Shown one piece after another: positions 48,101-57,831 of a stretch of DNA of 64,000 nt. Origin of the DNA: Leptasterias polaris (lineage: Eukaryota > Echinodermata > Asteroidea > Forcipulatida > Asteriidae); contig JAZGTN010000047.1 in NCBI GenBank assembly GCA_037783415.1, positions 4,898,001 through 4,962,000 on the forward strand, written 5' to 3'. The translations under genes and the position numbers were made by a program. Below the pieces are notes generated by a model. The model saw nothing but the letters and a program-made list of their open reading frames with translations. It did no database searches and was not told where the DNA came from. Numbering within the stretch: the first letter of the stretch is position 1; each line of letters starts with the position of its first letter.

Positions 48101-50852
48101 CCCGTCCAGATACCGAGCCAGCTCCAAGAGATCACCCACACCGTGATCATGATAGGAACAACAGTCGTGGATGGCCTCGCCCAGGACACAACGACCATCA
48201 CGGGCACAGGAACCACTCTGGAGACCGTCATAACCACACCAGCTCCCGCCCTCACAATCCCTACAGGCCGCACTTCAACCCATTTAGGCGTGATCATCCC
48301 CACCATGGACGCGGCTCAGTCGACATTCCCCGCCCTGACATCTCAAGGTGGTGGAGCACAGGCGCACTAAGACCCTTCTGGCCACGCCCATCTCATGGGG
48401 GCAGTCGCACCAGACCAACCAGCCCACTCGACCCTATGTCTCCATTGAAGCCAAACAAAACTTCCAAACCGATGCCCGAACCTGAGGCCCCTCGCCCAAC
48501 CTTACCCTTTGTCCCTGTTCCAAAGGTAGGCAACATCGACCCCAAGAGACCATATATGCCAAAGAAACCATTCGTACCAAGACTCCCAGAAGTCATGCCC
48601 GTTCCCAGGGTAGACCTCGGTGTAGGTGTTCCCAACCGTGAGAACCGTAGGACCCAATTCCCAGGTAAACATCATCAACTCGGTGAAAAGAAGGGCAACC
48701 GAAGAAAGCAGAGATCCGTGGTTATCAACTCGATCACCGGTAGGTATCCTACAACCAACATTACGTATATAGCGCCCTCTCTTGATGCAATACTGCCCTC
48801 TTCTTTGGTTATATATTTTTTTAATGGACATGATGTGAAAGTTCACTTTATACAGAGGACACAAGGTGGGTCATATATTGGTAAATGCTCAAAAAATTGA
48901 TGAACATAAAACTTACTTGAGCTGTTGATAGTTATCAATTATTTTGAGAAAGGATTCCTTTCGAAGACTATTCTGCAAACAATAAGTTAGTGGCCTGACG
49001 TTTCGACCCTAGCAGAGTCTTTCTCGAAGACTATTATGGTTGGACAAGTCTTTCTCGAAGACTATTATGGTTGGAAAACTTAACAATCTGAGAAACGATA
49101 CATGCATTCGTTTTCTCAGATTTCGTTCGCGAATGTTGCGGCCAGAGGTGCAGTTGGTACCCGCTGTCACCTCGCACAACATGACAGTTTCTCAGCAATT
49201 AGTCATTGTATTCAGCTGAAACTTTCACAGGTTATCTTTGTTGTTTATTTCTTTAAATCAGCATTATGTTGAAAAAACAATCTATGACCCTACCTGAGTT
49301 GCAAAACAAGACAAGATACAAACAAAATAAGATACATTATTGTCAGAGTAATTGTCAACGAGGATTCACATCAAACCTGTATATATCTAGCAAGCAACAA
49401 AGTCCTACTAAATCAATGGCAGACTGTCATCTCTTGTGATCTGTGGGCGAGACTGCTAGCTCTACGGATCCCACTGTGTATCATAAACTGACTCAAGTTT
49501 ATACTCTTTTTTTTAGGTGAAGTGTTGGACAATGGACACCGGTATGACATTGAAAGCGAGTTTAATTCGGAGGTAAATAAACAAGTATACAATATAAACA
49601 TTTCACCTTCATAACTTTTCAATAACAGTCGCATAAATTTCGGCGTGAGTCCCTAGTTTCAATTTTGTTTTAGTGTTAATTTTAACACATTATTGGTATG
49701 ATAATTGAAATCTATTTTCAAGAATTGTGTATAATTCAAATAGAAGTTACCAAGAAAATTTAGTCTTCGCTCGATTTTTTTTCTCGTTATCGATATACGC
49801 GAATTTTGCACAGTCCATTATGTTCCATTATTTTACTGTTTCATAACTTCTTGATCTAAGTCTAAACTGTGAACACATCAAGGTGTAATCGTTGTATATT
49901 TTGCAGGTGGAGATGGACTGGCAGTGTGCCGCCTGCAAGTACGGTGTTGAGCTTGTCAAAAACTCCCTGATGGAACGAGCTGTAAGAAACTTTACACTAT
50001 TGCTCCCAATTACTTAAAGCCACCAATAGACGTCTTGCATAATGCATAATCAGCAAAACTTCCACAAATGTAAACAGTTTCGAAAAGAGATTCCGATCTT
50101 ATGTTCTCTCAGGCATTTTCTGTATAGTTTATATCATTTCGTTGTGTTCTTCCTTGTCAAAGCGCCGGTTAAAATTCGAAGTTGCAACTGATGGTTAATT
50201 TGAGCTCCTGCGCGTTTCTGAACATTTTTTATTACCATTCATAAATATTCATGTCTTGGTTTAAGTTCTATTTTAATATATGAATGTTTGTTATTCTTCT
50301 GTTGTGATGATTCAGGGATCGTTCCAGGACAAGCTGATGACACTAGCCAACAGTATCTGCAACAAACTCCCAGCAACTACTGTCACTGAGGTAAGGAGTT
50401 CATTTGTTTTATTTACATAAAATGTTTTAACACGTCAGTCTGCTGCCACCGTTCCGAAGTTGCCAATTGCCCAGTATTATTTTGCATTCAATTTTATGGT
50501 GTTACAAAGTACATGTTTTTAAAACATGGCAAGTTTACCTAACCTTGTGGAATATTTAAGTGTTACTCTCATCCCTAGACGTTTGATACATCAGAAGAAT
50601 TCCTGATTGTGATTAAATCTTTCAAATCATTGCTGATTAAGAAATCTATGTGATCTGGAAAATTATTTGTAAACATTTCTTATTTTGTTTGTCTACCTCA
50701 TGTGATCTCTCTCTTATTAGTGACTTATCTTATTCATTTTATTCCCACAGTGCAAGACTGAGGTAGCCAACGTGTTGAACGGCCTCGTAGTCAAGGCGAT
50801 TAACAACTACGTCACACCAGACAAAGCGTGCCCCTTCCTCAAACTCTGCTAG
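36184..50852 (+). CDS. Secreted three-domain saposin-B precursor with octapeptide repeats and Pro/His/Arg-rich linker
   Basis: Eleven exons: 36184-36235, 42861-43153, 43450-43563, 46300-46438, 46761-46855, 47160-47276, 47956-48739, 49517-49572, 49907-49981, 50316-50390 and 50751-50852. They sum to 1902 nt with every phase kept, giving 633 residues. A signal peptide (1-17) is followed by HGF(D/E)YP(G/S)K repeats at 40-63 between GKR and GKRR. SapB1 has cysteines 95, 98, 124, 135, 159 and 165; SapB2 has 211, 214, 242, 251, 275 and 281; SapB3 has 557, 560, 590, 601, 627 and 633. Each has the six-cysteine saposin pattern, and the last cysteine is the final residue. Between SapB2 and SapB3 is a linker of about 250 residues rich in Pro, His and Arg, with NxS/T sequons and a possible furin site (RKQR, 520-523). 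Saposin-like proteins bind or disturb lipids in lysosomes or outside the cell. Unlike prosaposin it has three domains and I see no SapA domain. Possible roles are lipid handling or host defence. Neither is shown here. Confidence 0.88.
37228..37287 (-). ncRNA. Hammerhead-ribozyme-like motif, diverged
   Basis: The minus strand reads CTTGATGA, then GAC … GTC as a possible stem II around an AT-rich loop, then GAAACGTC. The hammerhead core is CUGAUGA, stem II, GAAA. The extra T in the first core makes activity doubtful. It is related to the copies near 39.8 and 49.0 kb, and Penelope-like elements are known to carry hammerheads. Confidence 0.4.
38225..38340. repeat. Short tandem repeat of GGTGCCGAGTTTG
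   Basis: About seven imperfect units of 11-18 bp carrying (G)TGCCGAGTTTG. It is non-coding and inside intron 1 of the saposin-domain gene. Confidence 0.75.
38490..38567. repeat. 16-bp tandem repeat TTGGGTACGAGTTGAC
   Basis: Three perfect contiguous units at 38520-38567 and one at 38490-38505, separated by a diverged unit. Confidence 0.85.
39220..39236. mobile_element. 17-bp micro-insertion
   Basis: ATAGAGAAAGGACTACG is flanked by AGTTGACC (39212-39219) and AGTTAACC (39237-39244), one mismatch in 8. It has the end motif of the micro-insertion group but only one arm. Confidence 0.5.
39674..39698. repeat. Poly-C run, 25 bp
   Basis: C homopolymer inside intron 1 of the saposin-domain gene. Confidence 0.95.
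39797..40270 (-). pseudogene. Penelope-like element 3' remnant (GIY-YIG tail plus hammerhead-like motif)
   Basis: On the minus strand, 40270 down to about 40085 encodes HAKSHFNLPNHPISDMNLQG and, a few residues on, SREKLWIRRIKTTQHHG. This matches the end of the GIY-YIG endonuclease domain of Penelope-like retroelements (…HFN.pgHs.sDM………R…REkxWI.kL.T..p.G…). Downstream of the frame, at 39850-39811, the same strand reads GAGAAAGACTCTGCTAGGG, TCGAAACGTCAGG. This gives a 5-bp stem II and a GAAAC core, as in the hammerhead motifs of these elements, but the first core CUGAUGA is replaced. Polymerase sequence is missing. A second piece of the same tail lies at 48975-49030. Confidence 0.7.
39994..40010. 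repeat. Poly-G run, 17 bp
   Basis: G homopolymer inside the Penelope-like remnant. Confidence 0.95.
40573..40587. repeat. Poly-G run, 15 bp
   Basis: G homopolymer in intron 1 of the saposin-domain gene. Confidence 0.95.
40757..40769. mobile_element. 13-bp micro-insertion
   Basis: GTCCAATCTCTAT is flanked by GGTCTG at 40751-40756 and 40770-40775. The repeat is 6 bp. The TCTCTAT end is shared with other members. Confidence 0.45.
40805..40838. mobile_element. 34-bp palindromic micro-insertion
   Basis: ATAGAGAAAGGACC, a short centre, then GGTCCTTTCTCTGTATG. It is flanked by an exact 8-bp repeat GGTGAATC at 40797-40804 and 40839-40846. Confidence 0.75.
41358..41375. mobile_element. 18-bp palindrome-ended micro-insertion
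   Basis: ATAGAGTCCTTTCTCTAT, with 6-bp inverted ends, is flanked by GCTTGAACC at 41349-41357 and 41376-41384. The repeat is 9 bp and can be read as 10. Confidence 0.75.
43985..46188. mobile_element. Non-autonomous Mutator-like (MULE) DNA transposon, copy 2
   Basis: This 2204-bp copy of the element at 1522-3845 is in the same orientation, with the same ends (TAGACTTGTTGACAAGTCG … CAAGTCTA) and long inverted termini. It is flanked by an exact 9-bp repeat CTCAATGGA at 43976-43984 and 46189-46197. It lies in intron 3 of the saposin-domain gene, between the exons that together encode SapB1. No transposase is seen. Confidence 0.9.
48975..49078. mobile_element. Penelope-like tail fragment with a 31-bp tandem duplication
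   Basis: GCAAACAATAAGTTAGTGGCC, then TGACGTTTCGACCCTAGCAG matches the remnant at 39797-39850. The adjacent block starting GTCTTTCTCGAAGACTATTA is duplicated at 49017 and 49048. It lies in the intron after saposin exon 7. Confidence 0.65.
49082..49295 (-). mobile_element. MITE related to the element at 14522-14882, inverted copy
   Basis: The minus strand gives AGGTAGGGTCATAGATTG, ATAATGCTGATTTA, GTGAAAGTTTCAGCTGAATAC and GGGTACCAACTGCACCTCTG, in the same order as the copy in the channel gene. The distal end is unclear. It lies in an intron of the saposin-domain gene. Confidence 0.65.
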
Positions 50853-52749
50853 AGAGTTTTTTCCGGCGAGCTCTGAGGGAAGGCAACATGTTTTATTATT
50901 TTGGAGGAAAGTTGATTTATTGTGTGTGAAATGATTTTGTAACCGCACTTGCTCATTTCATGGATTGATTAATGCATACATTTAACTCGTTGTAACTTAA
51001 AACATATTTGAAAGAAAACAACAAATAATAGAATGTTAGTTTTGTTCAGAACGGACTGCTGAAACTGTATTGGGAATGAACGGTGTGATCCCAATGCAGA
51101 TTAAGAGAGGTAGAGAGGGCGCCCTATCACCGGCCAGTCCTCTAAAAAACCTCATTACATTTTCCCCAATAATTATACACTTTTGTACTACATGTTTTTT
51201 GAACACTTGCGTATCGAGAGAGAAAGAAAGAGAGAAAGGGCGTCCTATCACTGAACCAGTCCTTAACCAAACTAAACATTGCTTTTTTTAAATGTAACTA
51301 TGCACTTCTTTTGTACTACATATTTTTTGAAGACTTAAAGTAAAATGTAATATTTTCATTCCATCATTAGCAGAGAACAAAAAATCAAAACCTGCTCAGA
51401 CGCCATTTCCCTTCTTATGACTGGTGGAAATGACCTTATTCCGTTGTTAGCATCATTAACATTAATTGGCAATTAAACATTTCTAAGCGTACACGAGTCA
51501 CATTGCCTCTCGCGATGCTCCATTTATATTCCCATTCCAAAGAGAACTGACCAGGGCCCAATTTCATAAAGCTAAGCGAAATGGAGTGGGGCACCAGTGG
51601 CAACAAAATAAACCGTATAGACGTTTGGCTGGTAACCTGTTTTAGCTAAAGCAAGGTGTGCTTAGCACGTTTTCGTGATTACAGGCTGGGCCATGCACTT
51701 AAACACAATCAGTATTGTACCGTGTTAAATACTAAGTATCTTTGCTTTGCGTAAAATATCATCACTGCAAACAATTGAACCTTTCGTGTTTTTTGATACA
51801 ACCTGATTTTGTATTAAAATTTATTACATTAACATGAAATGATCGAGTTTATTGTGTGTATTTATTCAGTGTTAAATATTTCCGGGGGATGTTTATGGAG
51901 TGGAGATCGGGGATAAAGGTTGTCAGTTTGGGTGTAGCATTGTACATGTTCTTGTACAAAACGGTAGAATGGCCCTAAGTTTTGGATTTGTTTGAACAAA
52001 AATGAAAAATTTCCTCTCAAAAATCTCGCCTAAGAAAATCACCCGGAACTAAAATACACATGTCGTAGGTACTGTTGGTTCCTTTCATTTGAAGAGGCGA
52101 GAGTTGCATGTGGTTTCCTGAAACGAGACCTTGTATGTAACTGGTATTCAACTCATTTTTGCTTGGCAGGAATTTATTGAGCAATTTTGTGTGTGCTTAG
52201 TGCAACTCTATGCAGTTGGGTGCAGACGAGACGACAGCCATGCTTTCCCCTGCCATGTTTAAACAACATGGCGCTATCGATGATTTTATAATCGTGTTAT
52301 CTTTACACTTTGTTACACCCAGGTGTCCTAACAAGGTACACGGTTACGCACGCTTGTATCAACCGTCTACCTGCATAGTGAAAGTGAAAATCTAGCAATC
52401 CTGCAGGCCTTCAATTTTTGAGGGTTATAAACGATTATTTCAAGGGGGCATCGGTGACCCATTTCACGGTCCAAATCAGAACTTCGCATTGATGTTTTTT
52501 TGTTGCCTTTTTTTTTCTTTTTTTCTTTTTTCTTTTTCTTCAAGGGTATTACCGGCAGACGTAAACGTGATACACATTGTGACGTCACGTTTCCATTGGA
52601 GATTATCAATACTTTGGTCAACCACTTTAATGTTTTTAGTTCCTGGGAAACGACGCAACTTGTCAACAAAGATACCATCCTTTTCTGCTCTATTTAAGTG
52701 GAGTATGTTTGTCAACCATTATACAAGAAGGTATCACGTACGTGTGACA
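50853..52749. other. 3' flank of the saposin-domain gene and intergenic DNA
   Basis: Probable 3' untranslated sequence followed by non-coding DNA. A loose repeat of about 130 bp (AGAGAGGGCGCCCTATCACCG … and AGAAAGGGCGTCCTATCACTG …) lies at about 51100-51320. Frames near 52200-52700 overlap T-rich tracts and have no domain. Confidence 0.4.
51554..51693. mobile_element. MITE with GGGCCCAATTTCATA ends, short copy
   Basis: It starts GGGCCCAATTTCATAAAGC, contains TTTGGCTGGTAACCTG, and ends with a worn inverse end (GGCTGGGCC). Confidence 0.6.
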
Positions 52750-53256
52750 ATGGCAGACTTTTGGGGGCACTTGGGTGGCAGCAGACTTACCGGGGGCATT
52801 TCTCAAACCTCGGCTTAGGCTCCGGCTCCGGCTCCAGGCTCCGTCTGATGTTCGAACCACCGCGTACATATACACGCTGTAGCAAAAAAGCCGAGGTTTG
52901 AGAAAGGCCCCTGGTAAATCAATTGTTCTCAGAATTGTGCGCATGCTCAGATGCACAGAATTATGGCCGTTTACGAAACGGAGGCTCAGGCTCAGGCTTA
53001 GGCTTAGGCTTCAGAAACGTCGGCCATATTGAAGCCTTTGCGAATCCACCCCTTACCGAGGCTTCGTCAGGCTTCGTCAGGCTCCGCTTTGGGCCGAATT
53101 CTGAAGCCTCAAACACAAAGCCCAAGCCGGAGCCTCTGATTCGTATGAGGCCGACGTTTCTGAAGCCTGAGCCTGAGCCTGCGTTTCGTAAACGGCCTGT
53201 GTAAACAATGGATTACCTACAAGTCTGCTGCCACCTAGCGTTCCAAAGTCTCCCAT
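52750..53256. mobile_element. Composite foldback: GGTGGCAGCAGACTT MITE holding two nested foldbacks
   Basis: The outer ends (ATGGCAGACTTTTGG … GGTGGCAGCAGACTTACCG and CAAGTCTGCTGCCACCTAG … CAAAGTCTCCCAT) match the short copy at 18177-18321. Nested element 1 spans about 52793-52911, with ends GGGGCATTTCTCAAACCTCGG and CCGAGGTTTGAGAAAGGCCCC. Nested element 2 spans 52965-53197, with ends GGCCGTTTACGAAACG and CGTTTCGTAAACGGCC. Both inner elements carry hexamer repeats of AGGCTC/AGGCTT type in their arms. No protein is predicted. Confidence 0.8.
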
Positions 53257-53539
53257 TATCAACCTATATTTACCCACGAGAGTGAAAACGAGAGAGAGAG
53301 AGGGAGAGATAGAAAAAGGGGGCGATGCCACGACTTTTGGCGGGAAAGTTTTTCTGGTCATTTTTGACTTAAGGCAAGGGAATCAAATGGCTACATTCAT
53401 AGTGTTTTGTTCGGCACGTGCTTTTATCACAACAAACGGCAATTAAAAGAGCGATTCTGCCATAAAAAGCTTCATTGCTTGTGATGTAATAACTTACAAA
53501 TAATTTTCCCCCACCCCACAATGCAGCTCATCATTTTCA

Positions 53540-53590
53540 GTTCCCTGATGACGTCTACAGAGCACCCTAGTTGAAACGTCGAGATTAAAC
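53540..53590 (+). ncRNA. Hammerhead-ribozyme-like motif
   Basis: CTGATGACGTCTACAGAG, CACCCTAGTTGAAACGTCG. The first core CTGATGA is intact and the second core GAAAC is intact. Between them CTA/TAG can pair, with G-T and T-T positions below it, so stem II is weak. It may be a worn Penelope-like hammerhead. Activity is uncertain. Confidence 0.45.
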
Positions 53591-53953
53591 CAACTTCGGC
53601 TGAAAGGGATTATTACATGGTTAAATATTTAAACTAAAAACCACTCTCCATCATCATTCAAAGACTCAAATGACAATAAAACTCAACAAATATTCACACG
53701 TCACAGCGTCAACTATACTTTTATGTTATTTTCGAGAAAAGAGCAAAAGTTGCTGAGGCAGGTTCATTGTGAGATTGCCCGATGACATCTGTCGGCGAAA
53801 AATCACACCATTGTCACTGACAAAAACACTGTATTAATAAAACAAAATCTCAATCACAAGTTGATGGTTTCAAATACCAAGAATCTGTCTTTCTTGACAC
53901 AAATCAAACGTACCTTTTTTTCTTGTCATTTTATATGTTTTGAAGTAGACGTG

Positions 53954-54183
53954 TATAGATAGGTTGCAATATGACGTCAATCGGCCATCTTTACGGGCAA
54001 TTTGGAACACACAGTCATGCGTTACGCGTGAGAACGGCGTGCAGCACGCGCACATTTCACCAAACTCATTGCATGATTGGTTAGTGAATGACGCGGCTGC
54101 GTTAATAATTTGAGCGCTTGACGCGCCTGCAAGCCAAAATGCGATTTGCCCGTAAAGATGGCGTCTACTGGGAACTATCTATT
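53954..54183 (-). mobile_element. MITE with TATAGATAG ends, second copy
   Basis: Inverted and nearly identical copy of the element at 31913-32143, with the same TATAGATAGG and CTATCTATT ends and the same inner GCCATCTTTACGGGCAA pair. Confidence 0.8.
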
Positions 54184-54321
54184 CTTGGACATCGAGAGAG
54201 CCTTGAAAGGGTTCATTGACGAGGTGTGTTTTGATTTGTCATTATTTCGAGATCAAGTCGTTTGTTTTTTCTGGGGTTGCATCGATAGACGAGTGACAAA
54301 TCTAGCAATTCAATGCCTCCT

Positions 54322-54514
54322 GGGCCTAATTTCATAGAGCTGCTTCAGCAGAAAAAATTGCTTACCAATTGTCTGCTTAACAGAAATGAGCAGGATACCA
54401 GTCACAAATTTTACATGTGACATGGTAGTTTGGCTGGTAACCTTATTCTGGTAAGCAAAATTTGGTTGTGCTTAGCTATTTCTTGTGCTTAAGCAGCTCT
54501 ATGAAATTGGGCCC
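54322..54514. mobile_element. MITE with GGGCCYAATTTCATAGAGC ends
   Basis: It starts GGGCCTAATTTCATAGAGC and ends GCTCTATGAAATTGGGCCC. Inside are GAGCAGGATACCAGTCAC and TTTGGCTGGTAACCTTATTC. It is the most complete simple copy of this family in the window. Confidence 0.85.
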
Positions 54515-56039
54515 TGATGGAGATATAACCGGTTTGCATAAATAACACGCCCAATCCACGTGAAGAATTGTCAATTTTTCTTATTTATGTCTCGCAAAAT
54601 CTCGTTGGTTGTTTGATATAAATTCGCTCACGACGCACTGAGTCACAACGGAGCAGACGATATCGAGAGTGGTTGTGCCATTTTTAGGCGGGAAACCACA
54701 AATTGAGATCTAGAGACCTACGTCAGCAGTGAACGCCTTATCCACCACACGTCTGTGAATTATTTACCTCTGCAGTAAGAAAAAAATGCACAGCCCGCTT
54801 CGACAATCGTAAAAATACATCCACGTGAAATTAGGAATAAAACCTGCAAGGATGCTGTAATGATTGGGCCTTCCGCAGAGAACAGTTCTTCAATAAAAGA
54901 AAGGTACGTACACGGAGATATATCACTATTTTATTGAACGATTCTGAAGCGTAATGACTTCGTATAACCATGGAGGTAGGAATCTATTCCTACCTCCATG
55001 GTATAACAACTATTGGAACATTTCATGTTGTTCATGTTGAATGGTGAACACGTACATTTGTGTGTCCGTGTAGGTTCGTGCGAGGCATACGGAAAGCGAA
55101 AGTGACTGCTGTTATTTGAATTTTCTATTGATACTTAGATTCTCATAAGTTAATTTTTTAAAAGCTGACTCAATTATCCACGAGAGATTGCCACCGGAAA
55201 TGCTGACAAGCCACAGCAAATCCCGTCGCAGAGCATGCAACCGTAATTTGCTGTTTTCTCAAGAACGTCCCATCACGCAGGTGTCGACATTTTCATTGTA
55301 CTGAATACGTCAATAAACTGGCTTTTACGGTTCAAGTACCGTTTACGTTGTGTTGTTAAACGCTGTCCTTAAATTTTTTCGGTAACCAATGCACACCCAT
55401 GTTGGACAAAGTACAGTAAAAATACCTGAAATTGTCTCAAACTGCACCTTAAACTTTGTATTTGGAATGGATCTGGTTTCTTTTTGAGTGTACATGAGAA
55501 AAGTCTCGGAGGGCAAAATGCTCCAATAGTACTCCTAACTTGAATGCCTCTGGTTTGCGTATTGTTTACATTGAAGAGTTGTACAAGTAGAAGTATTTCA
55601 TTTATGTTTGTTATGCGAGAGTGTTTCCAGAAGAAAAAATGTATGTGATTCCCTGTAAAGTTTCAGCTATAATTAGCCTATCATTCTGCCGATAGCCTAA
55701 TTCTATACAGTCAGTTCAAATTTGCCTTACGCAATATGTAGTCACAGCCTCGAAAACATGCTGCTGAAAAGATGCTTAGAAGTGAAATCTGTTTCCGGCC
55801 GTGGATTCGAACGTGGATGTAAAGAAGTAAGCAATCTGAGTTCCCAGCCTGGAGACATAATCCATGATCGGGTAGAGATGTCAGATAAACAAATATAGGA
55901 CTGTAGTTTTCCTTTTATATAACTTGAGAATGGAAGTTTAGTAACAGAAAGGGAAATCATTTTCCAGAGGGATTCGAACAAGGTAACAGGGAATTAAAAT
56001 GCGAAGGGGAATATGTTTTCTACGGAAAAGTATCCAGGA
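54515..56039. other. Intergenic stretch
   Basis: Non-coding apart from the micro-insertion at 54969-55000. No gene, RNA or further repeat is recognised. Confidence 0.4.
54969..55000. mobile_element. 32-bp perfect palindromic micro-insertion
   Basis: The arms CATGGAGGTAGGAAT and ATTCCTACCTCCATG surround CT. It is flanked by GTATAAC at 54962-54968 and 55001-55007. Confidence 0.75.
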
Positions 56040-57016
56040 TTATGATTAGGGAATCCCCGTGGTTGAACCAAGAAGGGATCGGAACCTGGGTCCAGAGAAC
56101 TGCGAGGGGAAACACTCTATGGAAAAGCAACAAGATATTTATGATGGGAAATCTGGGAAACCCGGTGGTTAAACCAAGAAGGGATTGGAACAGAGGTCCA
56201 GCGAACTGCGAGGGGAAACACTCTATGGAGAAGCAACAAGACATTTATGATGGGAAATCTGGGAAACCCGGTGGTTTTACCAAGAAGGGATTGGAACAGA
56301 GGTCCAGAGAACTGCGAGGGGAAACACTCGATGGAAAAGCAACAAGATATTTATGATGGGAAATCTGGGAAACCCGGTGGTTATGCCAAGAAGGGATTGG
56401 AACAGGGGTCCAGAGAACTGCGAGGGGAAACACTCTATGGAGAAGCAACAAGACATTTATGATGGGAAATCTGGGAAACCCGGTGGTTAAACCAAGAAGG
56501 GATTGGAACAGAGGTCCAGAGAACTGCGAGGGGAAACACTCGATGGAAAAGCAACAAGATATTTATGATGGGAAATCTGGGAAACCCGGTGGTTATGCCA
56601 AGAAGGGATTGGAACAGGGGTCCAGAGAACTGCGAGGGGAAACACTCGATGGAAAAGCAACAAGACATTTATGATGGGAAATCTGGGAAACCCGGTGGTT
56701 AAACCAAGAAGGGATTGGAACAGGGGTCCAGAGAACTGCGAGGGGAAACACTCTATGGAGAAGCAACAAGACATTTATGATGGGAAATCTGGGAAACCCG
56801 GTGGTTATGCCAAGAAGGGATTGGAACAGGGGTCCAGAGAACTGCGAGGGGAAACACTCGATGGAAAAGCAACAAGACATTTATGATGGGAAATCTGGGA
56901 AACCCGGTGGTTTTACCAAGAAGGGATTGGAACAGGGGTCCAGAGAACTGCAATAAAAATGGAAAACACTCGATGAAAAAACAACCAAATATTTATGATG
57001 GGAAATCTGGGAAACT
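56040..57016. repeat. 106-bp tandem array (about nine units)
   Basis: Units starting ATGATGGGAAATCTGGG lie at 56141, 56247, 56353, 56459, 56565, 56671, 56777 and 56883. A worn unit precedes them, and a final partial one begins at 56995 after a 6-bp longer unit. Variant sites (GGTTAAACC, GGTTATGCC or GGTTTTACC; CTCTATGGAG or CTCGATGGAA) partly alternate. Several frames are open on both strands because the unit lacks stops. I treat these as by-products of the repeat. Confidence 0.95.
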
Positions 57017-57831
57017 TAAGGATTAAGTCTCAGGTGATAATATGACTTTGGTCTTGGAAGTTAAAAGATTACAGTTGTAAAAGTATTTATTTAAAGTAAG
57101 CAAGTAACGCACTTTAACTCTATAGGAAAATATGACTTTATAAACTTCCAGGTAAAATCTATTTTCAAGTCAATTTGTCTCAGCAAAACGAATATTGCGG
57201 GTTTTATTTTAGAACTTGGAGGAAACGAAAAATAACATCAGAAAAGAAACAGGCCCCACAAGGCCGAAATTCGACTCAGCCTACGACACAAAAAAACGAA
57301 AACATTAAAACAGTTGAAGGCAAAATATGAAATAAATCAGCCCACTCTGAAAGCTTTAAGCCAGAACTAGTTTGGGGTATCCTATGATTATAAGAGCAAT
57401 CTACAGAGGCGAACACAATTGTAAAGTACATAATTTTTGCAATTACACGCCTGTTGACAGGAAACCACTCGCACCCACTGTCCCCTACAGGCTTCCGTAA
57501 TTAAATGAGACTATATCTCTCTACGGAGTTCCATTGTTACCATGCACTTCTTGAGACAGTGATATAATGATGACAGATAGATCAGCAAATCTAAAGTTCG
57601 ATCACTGTGAGCTTAGAAGATTAACCCAAGACGCTCGGATGACATTTCGACAATGAATGCAACTCGATCTGCTTCGAAGCAAATTTCTTTGTGAGAAATG
57701 CACGTGATTATTTTCAAAGGAAAACATGTTTTTGAGCATCGCCAAAAACAACTTTTGACAAAGCACACTTTGACTTTAGTGTGTATCCACAAGAGACACG
57801 CTGTGTACACTTAATTAATTCGTACGATTGA
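57017..57831. other. Intergenic stretch between tandem array and LINE
   Basis: Nothing recognised. The only frame of note, 57613-57810 minus, has no domain. Confidence 0.4.

Noticed and set aside
48019..48864. Minus-strand and alternative-frame ORFs opposite saposin exon 7
   Set aside because: They are shadows of the GC-rich Pro/His/Arg coding exon.
56040..57016. Tandem array as a CRISPR array or as a repeat protein gene
   Set aside because: The units are contiguous with no unique spacers, the DNA is animal, and open frames occur on both strands because the unit lacks stops.
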